DNA of 64,000 nt. Source: Enterovibrio paralichthyis (GTDB lineage: Bacteria; Pseudomonadota; Gammaproteobacteria; Enterobacterales; Vibrionaceae). Where the stretch lies: the NCBI RefSeq assembly GCF_019209835.1, contig NZ_JAHUTS010000003.1:62001-126000 (forward strand). Direction: 5' to 3'. Shown here in pieces: positions 9,474 to 18,660 of this stretch. Numbering within the stretch: position 1 is the first letter of the stretch; each line of letters begins with the position of its first letter. Both the position numbers and the translations under genes were made by a program. The notes beneath the pieces are model-generated. The model did not search any database, was not told the DNA's origin, and was given only the letters and a program-made list of their open reading frames with translations.

Positions 9474-12400
9474 ATGGCCGGCAAGATGATCATCACAGAA
9501 CTCGATGGGAATGCCATCATCTTTGCACCGGACGGCAGTGTCCGGGCGGCTGAGCTTTATGCCGAACTTAAGCCAGAAGAAGTACTGGTGACCGAAAATG
9601 GCAGTCAGGCGTTATTAAAAGAAAACGGTGAGCGGGAAATCCGCGTCAATGCCAACAGTGGTTTTCGTTTCGAAACGCCCCCGGATGCAGATGCCGCAAT
9701 CAATGCCCTGCAACGCGATGTTGAAGAGGGTGAAGACCCTACCGAAAACGCCGATCCTGCCGCAGGCCAAAGCACGACCACATCTAGTTTTTTTGTCGCT
9801 GGCGATGTCAGCATCCAAAACGGGGCTTCATCAGGAAAAACGGTCTCTGAACTGCTTGAAGAATCCCAGGGCGAACAAGCGGATGACGTTGAATCCCTGA
9901 CGGCCGACGTATTGTCCAGCCCGCAGCTGGGTTCACTCTCAACCCTGCAGCGTCTTTTCTACGAGCGCCTGCTTGAAGCGCAAAATGAAGAAACCACCGT
10001 CGCAGCAACTCCTGCGCCGCAAACGCCTGCTCAAACTGAAACCACAGAAGAAAACGAAGCCCCAACCGTCTCACTCAGTATGCAGGCGGTCACCGAAGAA
10101 GCGGTTTCCGAAGGCCAGGCGGTAGCCAACATTAACGCGGCAGATGCCAACAATGACAGCTTGAGTTACGCGTTGGTCGGTGACGGCGAAGGCTATTTCC
10201 GTATCGAAGGAAATCAGGTTGTCCTGACACAGGCGGGTGTGGATGCGGTAAACAGCGACACGCTTTCACTGACTGCGATGCAAGTTGAAGTGGAAGTCAG
10301 TGATGGCGAGTTTACCGTCCGGGCAAGTGGACAGCTGGTGGTCAATCAGGTGAATGACAATGCACCGGACGTGGTGATATCGGCAAATACACTCACTGAA
10401 GAATCCGTCAGCACTGCCACCGTGGTCGCCACCGTCACGGTCACAGACGCTGATGAAAACGGCACATCCGTGTCGCTCACCAACAACAGCAATGGTTACT
10501 TTGTGTTGAGTGGGGAGCAGGTTCTGTTGACAGAAGCCGGTGTGGCGGCGGTCAACAATGACTTGCTGGTGCTGAGCACTCTGTCGCTGTCTGTCTCTGC
10601 TACGGACGGCGTGTATACCACAAGCGCGAGTGAGACAATCAACATCACCCGCGTGGAAGATATCTCTGCGGCTGATGATGCAGCCGTGACAGCGACACTG
10701 TCAGTAGCCAGCGGCAATGTGATTTCAGGCTCAAATGGCGCGGGTGAAGACAGCATACTGTCAGGTGAAACCCTGCGCGTAGAATCTGTGACGCACAATG
10801 GCATTGATTACGACGTACCGTCATCCGGCGTTACCATTGAAACGGATTACGGCTCGCTGACTCTGTTACAAAGCGGCGATTACCAATACACCTCCAACGT
10901 ACAAACCGAATTCTATGCCAGCAACCTCACCACATTTGAGCAGACTTCAGACGGGGTGACTTTCTTTGGCAATGACCGAAGTGACGCACTGTTCATCAGT
11001 GATGACCCTGGTGCGGGTCTCGATTTGGAGGCCGTGCTAAACCCTTCCGGTGCAGAGGTACCGGCAGGGAACACCAGTGATGACGTGCTCAATGGTACTA
11101 ACCAGGGAGACACACTCTATGCTTATGGTGGCAACGATACCCTGAGCGGCAACAACGGGGAAGATTTACTCTATGGCGGTGAAGGCAACGACAGCCTTGA
11201 TGGCGGAAACGGTAAAGACTACCTCAGCGGTGGTGAGGGCGATGACATCTTAACCGGCGGTAACAGTAAAGACGTGTTCGTGTATGAATCCGGTGATGAT
11301 GTCATCACAGACTTCAAAACAGCAAACGAAACCATTGTTATTAAAAACGCCACCAACATCGATACCTTTGCTGAACTGGCAATGGTGCAAGACGGTGCCG
11401 ACACGGTGATCACGCTGGACAATGGCACACTGACGCTGGAAAACGTCGACAAAGACGACCTGACAGCAGCCATGTTTACCTTTGATACTGAAGCAGGTTC
11501 TATCACATACCACGCAACCGTTTATGGCTTTGAGCAGGATGTCGACAGCGCCACACTTGCGCTCGATGGCATCAGCACCGGTGAAACTATCGACTGGTAT
11601 GTCTACGATTCTGCGGGCACTGTGGTGGATTCAGGTAGCAGCACTTATGACGGCAGCGAGCTGTCTGTCTCTGCGTCCGGCGCGTTCCAGTATTTGGTGC
11701 TGGATAAAGAGGGTGTCACTGTCGATTCCGTTTTTGCCTCACTATCCGCTGTCTCCGTATTGGATGAAGTGTTCACCTATACCCTCACCGATGATGCAGG
11801 CAACAGCGCGCAGGCCGATCTCACGCTTAGTTACAACGACTTACTGCGCCCGGTTGCGGATGTTGTGACAGTGCAAACTGCGGGTCTGGGTAGTGAAGTG
11901 GCCGATACCCATATGGCAATGGGGAACCTGTTTACCAACGATGCGTTAAGCGGGGAGTGGACATTCGCTGCTATCCAGTACGACGGTGCCACCTACAACG
12001 CTTCTGAGGGCACGATACTGATTGAAACCCCCTATGGTTCGCTCACGGTATACGGTCAGGATGACGGTGTGCACAACAAAGGGGATTTTACCTACCACCT
12101 GATGATAGATCTCCCCGCGGCCGATTTGCTGGAATCATTCTCCTACACCCTGGAGAATGCATCGGGATTGCAGGTCGAAAGCCGCTTGGATATCCGTCTT
12201 GAAGACAACAATGATGCCAGCCTGAGCGATCTGATCAATGACACCGAATTGACCGGAGATGACTTTGCCAACACCTTGGTCGGCTTCAGCGAAGACGACG
12301 TGATAGTGGGTGAAGGGGGCAATGACAGCCTATATGGCAATGCCGGAGCGGATTTGATTGATGGCGGTTTGGGTAACGATTTGATTGTTGGCGGTCAGGG

Positions 12401-12764
12401 CAGTGACACCTTGACCGGCGGGCAGGGAGAAGATCTCTTCAGTTTCCTTTCCGGGGATGCCGGGGTGGGCACCATCGATACCCTGACAGATTTTGATGTC
12501 AGTTCGGATGTGCTGGATTTATCAGATTTGCTTGATGGCGCAACAGCAGAAAACCTTGATGATTATCTGGTGTCACTGACCAACACAGATGGGAATGCGA
12601 CTCTGACTATAGCCAGCGACGGCGTGACAGAAGATCAGGTCATCGTGTTTGAAAACAAAACACTGGATGATTTGAGCGTGGAACTGCTTGGTGTCAGCGG
12701 TGGCTCAGGTGCAGAAATTCTGGGGCGTATGATAGAAGATGGCGCCTTGATCGCACACTCCTGA
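9474..12764 (+). CDS. LapA-like type I secreted RTX adhesin
   Basis: About 1096 aa, acidic and almost free of Cys. The N-terminus (LDGNAIIFAPDGSVRAAELYA) resembles the retention module of LapA-type adhesins; residues 95-98 are PAAG, preceded by DPT and followed by SSFF, as at LapG cleavage sites. Two cadherin-like repeats follow (~195-395), then VCBS-like domains (~400-485 and ~793-880). Two blocks of calcium-binding RTX nonapeptides lie at ~541-600 (GGNDTLSGNNGEDLLYGGEG) and ~941-985. The C-terminus (GQGEDLFSFLSG...IDTLTDFDVSSDVLDLSDLL) fits the VCA0849-type secretion target. It is therefore exported by a type I system, probably held at the cell surface, and acts in adhesion or biofilm; no ABC exporter gene is in the window. 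ATG 9474 has GAGGA 8 nt upstream; the frame stays open to 9435. Confidence 0.88.
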   Translation: MAGKMIITELDGNAIIFAPDGSVRAAELYAELKPEEVLVTENGSQALLKENGEREIRVNANSGFRFETPPDADAAINALQRDVEEGEDPTENADPAAGQSTTTSSFFVAGDVSIQNGASSGKTVSELLEESQGEQADDVESLTADVLSSPQLGSLSTLQRLFYERLLEAQNEETTVAATPAPQTPAQTETTEENEAPTVSLSMQAVTEEAVSEGQAVANINAADANNDSLSYALVGDGEGYFRIEGNQVVLTQAGVDAVNSDTLSLTAMQVEVEVSDGEFTVRASGQLVVNQVNDNAPDVVISANTLTEESVSTATVVATVTVTDADENGTSVSLTNNSNGYFVLSGEQVLLTEAGVAAVNNDLLVLSTLSLSVSATDGVYTTSASETINITRVEDISAADDAAVTATLSVASGNVISGSNGAGEDSILSGETLRVESVTHNGIDYDVPSSGVTIETDYGSLTLLQSGDYQYTSNVQTEFYASNLTTFEQTSDGVTFFGNDRSDALFISDDPGAGLDLEAVLNPSGAEVPAGNTSDDVLNGTNQGDTLYAYGGNDTLSGNNGEDLLYGGEGNDSLDGGNGKDYLSGGEGDDILTGGNSKDVFVYESGDDVITDFKTANETIVIKNATNIDTFAELAMVQDGADTVITLDNGTLTLENVDKDDLTAAMFTFDTEAGSITYHATVYGFEQDVDSATLALDGISTGETIDWYVYDSAGTVVDSGSSTYDGSELSVSASGAFQYLVLDKEGVTVDSVFASLSAVSVLDEVFTYTLTDDAGNSAQADLTLSYNDLLRPVADVVTVQTAGLGSEVADTHMAMGNLFTNDALSGEWTFAAIQYDGATYNASEGTILIETPYGSLTVYGQDDGVHNKGDFTYHLMIDLPAADLLESFSYTLENASGLQVESRLDIRLEDNNDASLSDLINDTELTGDDFANTLVGFSEDDVIVGEGGNDSLYGNAGADLIDGGLGNDLIVGGQGSDTLTGGQGEDLFSFLSGDAGVGTIDTLTDFDVSSDVLDLSDLLDGATAENLDDYLVSLTNTDGNATLTIASDGVTEDQVIVFENKTLDDLSVELLGVSGGSGAEILGRMIEDGALIAHS

Positions 12765-12790
12765 TCGCGTGTAAATATCGTCAGGGTCAG

Positions 12791-13483
12791 TTATGCCCAG
12801 CAATTGGAGAGAGGAAGGCGCTCCAGAAGCGTTTTTAGCTCATTCATCGACGTCACAGTCACCACCAGTGGATGGTCGACAATCACATTCTGGCGCGAGT
12901 TGAAAAATACCGTCCGCATGCCTGCGTTGATCCCCGCTTGTACACCTAAAATGGTGTCATCGATAAACATACACTCCTGCGTCGGGACGGCCATATTCAT
13001 GGCAGCATAATGGAGCAAATCCGGTGCCGGCTTCCAACTGTTCGCATCAAAGCCACTGAACAGATGGTCACGGAAGTAGGGCAATAGCCCAGTCATTTCC
13101 AGCGACATTTCCATTTTGTTCACCGGGCCATTGGATGCCACACACATATCAATGCCGACGTCTTTCAGCATCAGGAGTAGCTCCGGTACCCCTTCAATCG
13201 GCTCAAGGTGGTCAGAAAACAGCCGCTGACAAATCTCCCGGTAATGGAGTTCAAGCTCATCGATAGAGAGCTGGAGCTGGTAGCGCTCGCAGGTTTGCAT
13301 TAACACATCGGCCAGCTTTCCGCCTTGGAAGTTGTCGAGACAATCCTGTAAATCGAGTTTCACACCATGCTTGGCAAACACTTCGACAATGGCCATTTGT
13401 GCCAGAACTTCACTGTCGACAAGCGTGCCATCGCAGTCAAAAATGATGCAGGATACAGGGACCTCGTAGTCAAAGTCGTCCAT
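12791..13483 (-). CDS. yieH: HAD-family sugar-phosphate phosphatase, YieH-like
   Basis: Protein of 230 aa with HAD motif I DCDGTLVDSE (nucleophile Asp16, acid/base Asp18), motif II in VASNGP, motif III Lys in WKPAPD and motif IV DDTILGVQAG. A helical cap lies between motifs I and II. The pairs SNGPVNKM and LFSGFDANSWKPAP match E. coli YieH, a 6-phosphogluconate phosphatase, closely, more so than beta-phosphoglucomutase. The exact substrate cannot be read from sequence. It is convergent with the adhesin gene, 26 nt apart, with no obvious terminator between them, and divergent from the FAH-family gene. Confidence 0.8.
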   Translation of the reverse strand: MDDFDYEVPVSCIIFDCDGTLVDSEVLAQMAIVEVFAKHGVKLDLQDCLDNFQGGKLADVLMQTCERYQLQLSIDELELHYREICQRLFSDHLEPIEGVPELLLMLKDVGIDMCVASNGPVNKMEMSLEMTGLLPYFRDHLFSGFDANSWKPAPDLLHYAAMNMAVPTQECMFIDDTILGVQAGINAGMRTVFFNSRQNVIVDHPLVVTVTSMNELKTLLERLPLSNCWA

Positions 13484-13713
13484 TATGATCAGCGCATTCC
13501 CGGATAATTATATTTATCTAAAGCGTTGACCTGACCAGCTATTCCGACAACGTGCCAATTGGCAAAGTGATAACTAGGTCTTACCATGGGCGCAGAATTA
13601 AAGGAAAAATCCATCTAAGATCGTGTTTTATCAAGAGTGAAACACAGGCTCTACGCCAACAGAAATCCAACTTGAATCACGGATTGAAACGTCGCCAGAA
13701 CAGGAGAAAAAGG

Positions 13714-14379
13714 ATGTACTCACACCATTGGCTAAATGGCGATGCAATCGCCCTGCCTACCGGCAAAGCAGTTTGTATCGGGCGCAATTACGCTGAACAT
13801 GCCAAAGAGCTTAATAACCCTGTGCCGGATGAACCGGTTCTGTTTATCAAGCCTGGCAGTGCGCTGGTTGGCACGTCATCCAGTCTGTCACTCAGTCAGC
13901 GGCTGGCGCCAATCCACTATGAGGCAGAGTTGTCAGTGCTGGTGGATAAACCGCTGACAAACGCAACACCAGAGGCGGTGATCGCAGCGATTGCAGGGCT
14001 TGGTGTGGCGCTGGATTTAACCCGTAGGGAAGCGCAAAGCGAGCTTAAGGAAAAAGGGTTGCCGTGGGAGCTGGCGAAGGCATTTGATGGCAGCTGCGTG
14101 CAAAGCCCGTTTGTGCCATTTGACGGGCAGGATCTAACCCGTCTGCAGTATCAGTTGGATATTAACGGTGCCACCCGTCAGCAGGGCGATACCGGGATGA
14201 TGCTAAATCCGGTTGTTGAGCTGATTTGTCATCTTACCCAGTATTTCACCCTGCAGCCGGGAGATATTGTCCTGACGGGCACACCTAAGGGCGTAGGGCA
14301 GCTTTATAATGGTGATGCACTGACCCTCACCCTTGGTGATACCCGATTGGCACAATTTAGTTGTGTTGAGGCGCCCTGA
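13714..14379 (+). CDS. Fumarylacetoacetate hydrolase family protein (YcgM/FAHD1-like)
   Basis: Protein of 221 aa. The compact single-domain form of the FAH family: CIGRNYAEHAKELNNPVP at the start, the metal-binding glutamates in HYEAELSVLVDK, the RxxQ-type helix DLTRREAQSELKEKGLPWELAKAFDGS, and GDIVLTGTPKGVG near the end. Such proteins hydrolyse or decarboxylate acylpyruvates or oxaloacetate; it is not the two-domain tyrosine-pathway FahA. ATG 13714 has AGGAGAAAAAGG upstream and is much better than the open-frame extension to 13552. Its 3' end overlaps the convergent DUF1415 gene by 23 nt. Confidence 0.85.
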   Translation: MYSHHWLNGDAIALPTGKAVCIGRNYAEHAKELNNPVPDEPVLFIKPGSALVGTSSSLSLSQRLAPIHYEAELSVLVDKPLTNATPEAVIAAIAGLGVALDLTRREAQSELKEKGLPWELAKAFDGSCVQSPFVPFDGQDLTRLQYQLDINGATRQQGDTGMMLNPVVELICHLTQYFTLQPGDIVLTGTPKGVGQLYNGDALTLTLGDTRLAQFSCVEAP

Positions 14380-14935
14380 ACAGATACGGGAACAGTGCGC
14401 GTCTTTCTTCATCCGTCAGGCTACAAACGCGGTCGATATTGATCTCCGGGATGTCTTCCGCGTTCTTGCCATAATATTGCAGCGCCTTCTCAATACTCGC
14501 TTCGCGGATCAGGTGGAATACCGGGAACGGTGAACGGTTGGTGAGGTTGCTGTCATCTTCAGGCTCGCAATCGGCAAAGCAATAATCTGGGTGGAAACTC
14601 GCGATTTGGTAAGTGCCGCGCCAGCCGAACTGGTCAATCAGCATGTCAGCGACATCGAGAAACTGGTTGTAAGCATCAAAATCCGCAAAGTGATTTGGGG
14701 TAACAACCAAGGTGGTTTCCAAATCCGCAACTTCAGCATGATCCAGCAGGGTCAACTCTTCAACCAAACACTCCATGATGGCTTCATCGCTGGTGGCTTC
14801 AGTGACATGAATTTTGATTTGTTTGTTGCGTTGAGGCTTTGCCGCGAACGGGCAAAGATTCAGGCCAATAACGACCTTCTCCAGCCATTCTGTGGTGATG
14901 GCTTCGACTTCTTGAGTGGAGTATGGGTTTTTCAT
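14357..14935 (-). CDS. DUF1415 family protein
   Basis: About 192 aa, soluble. The opening WLEKVVIGLNLCPFA, the stretch ETTLVVTPNHFADFDAYNQF and NRSPFPVFHLIREAS are the conserved blocks of DUF1415, a family of unknown function in gammaproteobacteria. The conserved Cys in LNLCPFA and Cys/Asp/His clusters (SFHPDYCFADCEPED) could be catalytic or metal-binding. ATG 14935 is preferred; the frame extends to 14980. It overlaps the 3' end of the FAH-family gene by 23 nt tail to tail. Confidence 0.85.
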   Translation of the reverse strand: MKNPYSTQEVEAITTEWLEKVVIGLNLCPFAAKPQRNKQIKIHVTEATSDEAIMECLVEELTLLDHAEVADLETTLVVTPNHFADFDAYNQFLDVADMLIDQFGWRGTYQIASFHPDYCFADCEPEDDSNLTNRSPFPVFHLIREASIEKALQYYGKNAEDIPEINIDRVCSLTDEERRALFPYLFRAPQHN

Positions 14936-15010
14936 GGGAACTTCCATTGAACGTGACGGTTGCCATGGTAATCGCAGCACACCGAAAACCCAACGCTTAT
15001 TCCTGTTAAA

Positions 15011-15039
15011 GAAAGGCGGATTTACAGTGCAAATCCGCC
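15011..15039 (-). terminator. Terminator of creA
   Basis: 9-bp stem GGCGGATTT (15015-15023) / AAATCCGCC (15031-15039). On the minus strand it is followed by TTTCTTTAAC, 8 nt past the creA stop. Confidence 0.75.
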
Positions 15040-15046
15040 GGAAAGC

Positions 15047-15556
15047 TTATTGTTTCGCCGTTTCAGGCGATTGCCACGCTTTAGTTCCCCAAAGCGGTAC
15101 CGTAGAAAGGCTGTGCTTGTGGCTGCCCTGAGTTTCCTTGGTGGAGTAGGAGAGGTACATCAGGGTCTGGTTTTCTGAATCGAAGATGCGGCGGATTTTC
15201 ATCGATTTGAACAGAATGCTTTTCGAAGCCGTGAATATCACTTCACCGGATTTCGACTTGTCGACCTGTTCAATCATCTCCTCGGTAATTTCACCGGTCT
15301 GGCGACAGGAAATACCCATATCGGAAGGATCAGAAAAATCCAAATCTGCTTTGACGTGGCTGATGTGACAGGTTACCCCAGGGACTTCAGGATCATTGAA
15401 AATCTGGATTTTGATGTCTTTGGTGGTGAACAATCCAAGGCTTACATCCCCGACTTCATCTTTATCGGAACAGCCCGCGAGTACCAAACCCATCACTGAG
15501 GCTGCGACAGCCGCGCGAAGGGTATTCTTGTGTGATTTAAAACGGTTGGTAAGCAT
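15047..15556 (-). CDS. creA: CreA family lipoprotein
   Basis: Protein of 169 aa with a lipoprotein signal (VMGLVLAGC, lipidation Cys29). The body matches the CreA family: VGDVSLGLFTTKDIKIQIFNDPEVPGVTCHIS, SDPSDMGISCRQTG and MKIRRIFDSENQTLMYLSYSTKE. CreA function is unknown; the name comes from its E. coli position next to creBC, which is absent here. Two Cys (in VTCHIS and ISCRQ) probably form a periplasmic disulfide. A terminator follows. Confidence 0.88.
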   Translation of the reverse strand: MLTNRFKSHKNTLRAAVAASVMGLVLAGCSDKDEVGDVSLGLFTTKDIKIQIFNDPEVPGVTCHISHVKADLDFSDPSDMGISCRQTGEITEEMIEQVDKSKSGEVIFTASKSILFKSMKIRRIFDSENQTLMYLSYSTKETQGSHKHSLSTVPLWGTKAWQSPETAKQ

Positions 15557-15656
15557 AGCAGCACCTGTCGTTTGTTAGCGTTTTGCGACACTTTATCAGT
15601 CGCTTGTAGCAAAAGTCTAATAACGGCAGGTACGTAGAGGCGCAGTGATGAGAAAT

Positions 15657-15986
15657 CTACTCAAACATGGCGTCGCCGGGACGGCGATCCAGTGTCTCGG
15701 GGGTAAAGGTAATCAGTTCATCGTACGCATCACAGTAACTGGCTGTCAGGCTGAATTTGTTTCTCGCCGCTTCAATTTTACGTTCGGCCAGGCGGCGTTG
15801 TTTGGCACCGTTGCGGTCTGAGCTGAAAATGCGCTGTTGGGTGAATATTTCCTGAGTGAATTTTTGTTTACAAATGCTTTCGTTACGCTCAGTGACCACT
15901 TCACCCAGCTCTTCTTGGCTGGCTGCCTGTGCGCCAGCTACCAGTATTACGCTAATTAATACTGAATAAACAATATGTTGCCGCAT
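15657..15986 (-). CDS. Small secreted protein of unknown function
   Basis: Protein of 109 aa with a clear signal peptide (MRQHIVYSVLISVILVAGAQA|ASQEEL) leaving ~88 mature residues, charged and probably helical. Two Cys (SICKQKF and SYCDAY) may form a disulfide. AGGGGT lies 7 nt before the ATG. I do not recognise the family. It is about 100 bp upstream of creA on the same strand and could share its transcript. Confidence 0.65.
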   Translation of the reverse strand: MRQHIVYSVLISVILVAGAQAASQEELGEVVTERNESICKQKFTQEIFTQQRIFSSDRNGAKQRRLAERKIEAARNKFSLTASYCDAYDELITFTPETLDRRPGDAMFE

Positions 15987-16160
15987 GATTAACCCCTGTC
16001 AACGAAACCACTTGTTTAAAGATAGTTCACGCGACAATGCCTCACCAGTGAGACTGCCATATCTAATTTGATTCAGAACAAACTGGGATGAAATTGGCGG
16101 TGATTCCCAACGCGGGTTTGTACATTTTCAGCGCGGGTTAACATTCCTGCCCAAAGGAAG

Positions 16161-16679
16161 ATGAAGGCGACTGAGCTTGCGGTTATCTTCTTCTTTTTCA
16201 AGGAACATGAGACGGCAAGTGAAATGCAGAAACAGGTAAACAACTCCTATCTACAGCTTTTTATGCGTGAATCCTCGACGGCAGCCATGCTGGATATCGA
16301 CCGCCTGCCCCATGTCTCAGATGTCGATGCAGTCGCCCTTTTTGACTGGATGTCGGGCAAACGCTCTTTTTCCTCGCAGGATGTGAGTGGTCAACGCTGG
16401 ATAAAAAGCTGCAGCGCGGGCTATGTGACAGAACTCCAGCTTAATGCCGATGGTTCGCTGGAAGAGTACACCCTGTTCAACCGTCGTCCTGCGCGGGGCT
16501 TTTGGTGTCTTGAACAAGGGATCCTTGAACTCGAAATAGAAAAGGATGGTAACCGCTACCAAAGCCGGGTGATTGCCAATAAATCCGTCAACATCCACTC
16601 GGCCATCGAATATAAAAACGGTGAGCTGCATGCCTACCTGAAACTGGCGCAAGTAATGCCAGTTGCAAGAAGCGCCTGA
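16161..16679 (+). CDS. Unknown cytoplasmic protein
   Basis: Protein of 172 aa or, from the internal ATG at 16224, 151 aa. The first start has AAGGA only 3 nt away and gives an odd IFFFFKEHE stretch, so the true N-terminus is unsure. The rest is soluble, with an alternating beta pattern toward the C-terminus (YVTELQLNADGSLEEYTLFNRR, RGFWCLEQGILELEIEKDGNRYQSRVIANKS) that suggests a beta-sandwich or lipocalin-like sheet. Family not recognised. A terminator follows at 16706. Confidence 0.6.
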   Translation: MKATELAVIFFFFKEHETASEMQKQVNNSYLQLFMRESSTAAMLDIDRLPHVSDVDAVALFDWMSGKRSFSSQDVSGQRWIKSCSAGYVTELQLNADGSLEEYTLFNRRPARGFWCLEQGILELEIEKDGNRYQSRVIANKSVNIHSAIEYKNGELHAYLKLAQVMPVARSA

Positions 16680-16705
16680 TAACTGAATAACCATTTTATC
16701 GACGG

Positions 16706-16730
16706 AAGGTCAGCCACTGCTGGCCTTTTT
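16706..16730 (+). terminator. Terminator after the 16161 gene
   Basis: 9-bp stem (one G-U) AAGGTCAGC (16706-16714) / GCTGGCCTT (16719-16727) with a CACT loop and a TTTTT run. Confidence 0.8.
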
Positions 16731-16820
16731 CGTTTGTGGTGAACGCACCCGTAACGGGAATAAGAAGCCTCAGCGTATGGAATTGCGCTATACCTTTTCT
16801 AACGACAGGGGAGGGATACC

Positions 16821-17339
16821 GTGCGGATAGGCTTACCAACGTGGGTGATCGTGGCGATTGGCCTGGTAATGAACATCGTTGCAGCGCTGATGACCAATTT
16901 TGTCATTGATGATCTTGGCGAGCAGGCGGCCTCCTATGCTGAAACCCAAAGCGCTAACGCCCAACTTATCCAGCTGACCTGGCAACAGGTGGATGCCCTG
17001 GAACGCCGCCGGGAAACCATACTGACCATTATGTCAACGCGCCCTCAGGAGAGTGTTTTACCCGTCCCATTTGCCCACCAATTGCTTCAACCCTTCAGCA
17101 ATATGGCCGACATGCCCATCAACAGTGAAAATCTCAGCAAGATCATGAAAGGTATTGATGAAAAGCAGGATCTGCTGAGAAACAAGATAGATACGCTATA
17201 TCTGAATAACCTGCAATTGAGCGATTCCCAGCGCGAAATCACTGGCAGTATCTCAGGTTACCGCAATTTGGCGCTATTCCTGCAGATACTGGGGCTGGCG
17301 CTGATCATGGCACGTGATCTCTCTAGAAAGATCGATTGA
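16821..17339 (+). CDS. Two-helix inner-membrane protein with coiled-coil middle, unknown
   Basis: Protein of 172 aa starting at GTG with a good GGGGAGGG site upstream. An N-terminal membrane helix (WVIVAIGLVMNIVAALM) and a C-terminal one (NLALFLQILGLALIMA) flank about 110 residues rich in Gln, Glu and Leu, predicted helical (AQLIQLTWQQVDALERRRETI; IDEKQDLLRNKIDTLYLNNLQLSDSQRE). This resembles the helical periplasmic part of a sensor without an output domain. No family recognised. Alone between two gaps. Confidence 0.65.
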   Translation: MRIGLPTWVIVAIGLVMNIVAALMTNFVIDDLGEQAASYAETQSANAQLIQLTWQQVDALERRRETILTIMSTRPQESVLPVPFAHQLLQPFSNMADMPINSENLSKIMKGIDEKQDLLRNKIDTLYLNNLQLSDSQREITGSISGYRNLALFLQILGLALIMARDLSRKID

Positions 17340-17632
17340 AATATCTTCAAAATACTCACTAAATTCGCAAAGCATTTAATCGGTCATATAGGCTGTTTAA
17401 TTAATCCAAAACAGAATAAAACACTGGTTTGAGATTTAAATATAGTGCCTAAATCCAGAGGTGTTTTGTTCTAATAGCGATTATGACGGCGGGTTTTTTA
17501 ACCTGATTTTCATCCAGTTACGGGCATAGTTTGCACAAATGTGGATGCTTCAGGTCGTTGGTTTGTAATCCTCAGTCTATTTACTCTTTTTGGCATTTTG
17601 CCGGTTTACTTTTTGCGATTTTGGGGTGAGAA

Positions 17633-18079
17633 ATGAGTGGCGCTAACCGCGTTCGTAGTGTCGTGGCTGACATGTTTGCCATGGTTGTGTTTTGTTTTGT
17701 CACGGGGATGATGGTTGAAATTTTCGTGTCCGGAATGTCATTTGAACAATCGCTGGCTTCACGACTGCTCTCAATCCCTGTCAATATTCTGATCGCCTGG
17801 CCTTATGGTGTATTCCGCGATGCAGTGCAAAAGGCGGCGCAGCGTCAGTCCTCCGCTAAGTGGATGAAACGTGCTGCGGACTTTGTTGCCTACGTGGCAT
17901 TCCAGTCACCGGTTTATGCTGCCATTCTGTTTATCGTGGGCGCAGCGCCGGAGCAAATTCTGACTGCGGTCGCGAGTAATGCGCTGCTTTCAGGCGTGCT
18001 GGGTGTGGTTTATGGTTCGTTCTTGGAAAGATGCCGTAAACTGTTCCGTGTTGCGCCGACTGCAATGCCTGCTGCTTAA
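17633..18079 (+). CDS. alaE: L-alanine exporter AlaE
   Basis: Protein of 148 aa, same size as E. coli AlaE, with four hydrophobic segments. Strongly diagnostic stretches are VADMFAMVVFCFVTGMMVEIF, SGMSFEQSLASRLLSIPVNI, LIAWPYGVFRD, YVAFQSPVYAAILFIVGA and GSFLERCRKLF. It exports excess L-alanine across the inner membrane. ATG 17633 follows GGGGTGAG. Monocistronic, with a terminator 20 nt downstream. Confidence 0.95.
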   Translation: MSGANRVRSVVADMFAMVVFCFVTGMMVEIFVSGMSFEQSLASRLLSIPVNILIAWPYGVFRDAVQKAAQRQSSAKWMKRAADFVAYVAFQSPVYAAILFIVGAAPEQILTAVASNALLSGVLGVVYGSFLERCRKLFRVAPTAMPAA

Positions 18080-18098
18080 GCCTGAACCGCAGCCGTTT

Positions 18099-18130
18099 AC
18101 AAAGCCACCATCCCGGTGGCTTTGTCGTTT
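18099..18130 (+). terminator. Terminator of alaE
   Basis: 11-bp stem ACAAAGCCACC (18099-18109) / GGTGGCTTTGT (18115-18125) followed by CGTTT. Confidence 0.8.
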
Positions 18131-18245
18131 CTGGCAGCCACGAAATGAAAACGTAAGTGTGTTGATTTGCCTTTCTCAGATTGCTTGAGCACTTACCTTG
18201 CAACGTCTACAATGGCGCACTTTCTAATGACATCAGGTCACAACC

Positions 18246-18494
18246 ATGAACGACACTACTTCAAAACCAGCTCTGCCAGACCATCTTTCTGGTAACCCAC
18301 GTAGCCCACATTTCGTGGAAGAGTGCTTCCAGCACGAAATCGGTATCCGTTTTAACGGTAAAGAGCGTACGGATGTTGAGGAATACTGTATCAGCGAAGG
18401 TTGGATCAAAATCCCTTCACCTAAAGCGCTGGATCGTCGCGGCCAACCGCTGCTGATCACCCTGAAAGGCACTGTAGAAGCTTACTACATCTAA
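18246..18494 (+). CDS. DUF3297 family small protein
   Basis: Protein of 82 aa, soluble. The conserved pattern LPDHLSGNPRSPHF...IGIRFNGKERTDVEEYCISEGWIKI and LDRRGQPLLITLKGTVEAYY identifies DUF3297, a widespread small family of unknown function sometimes wrongly labelled glutathione peroxidase; no peroxidase motif is present. Single gene ending in a strong terminator. Confidence 0.9.
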   Translation: MNDTTSKPALPDHLSGNPRSPHFVEECFQHEIGIRFNGKERTDVEEYCISEGWIKIPSPKALDRRGQPLLITLKGTVEAYYI

Positions 18495-18525
18495 GTTATC
18501 CATCACGGGAAATGCTTGGACAAAC

Positions 18526-18556
18526 TAGAGCCCGCCCATTGCGGGCTCTATTTTTT
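18526..18556 (+). terminator. Terminator of the DUF3297 gene
   Basis: 10-bp perfect stem TAGAGCCCGC (18526-18535) / GCGGGCTCTA (18541-18550) followed by TTTTTT. Confidence 0.9.
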
Positions 18557-18660
18557 CCAGCCCAATTCCCTTAGGGCTCGTCCCCAATCTCTGTTAGACT
18601 CCCCCGCCTCGTCGGTAAATCATGTTGATACTGCCGCACTACCTAACACTAGGAATTGCT

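Noticed and set aside
13552..13713. N-terminal extension of the FAH-family protein
   Set aside because: The extra 54 residues are basic and without a family match, and a good ribosome binding site precedes ATG 13714.
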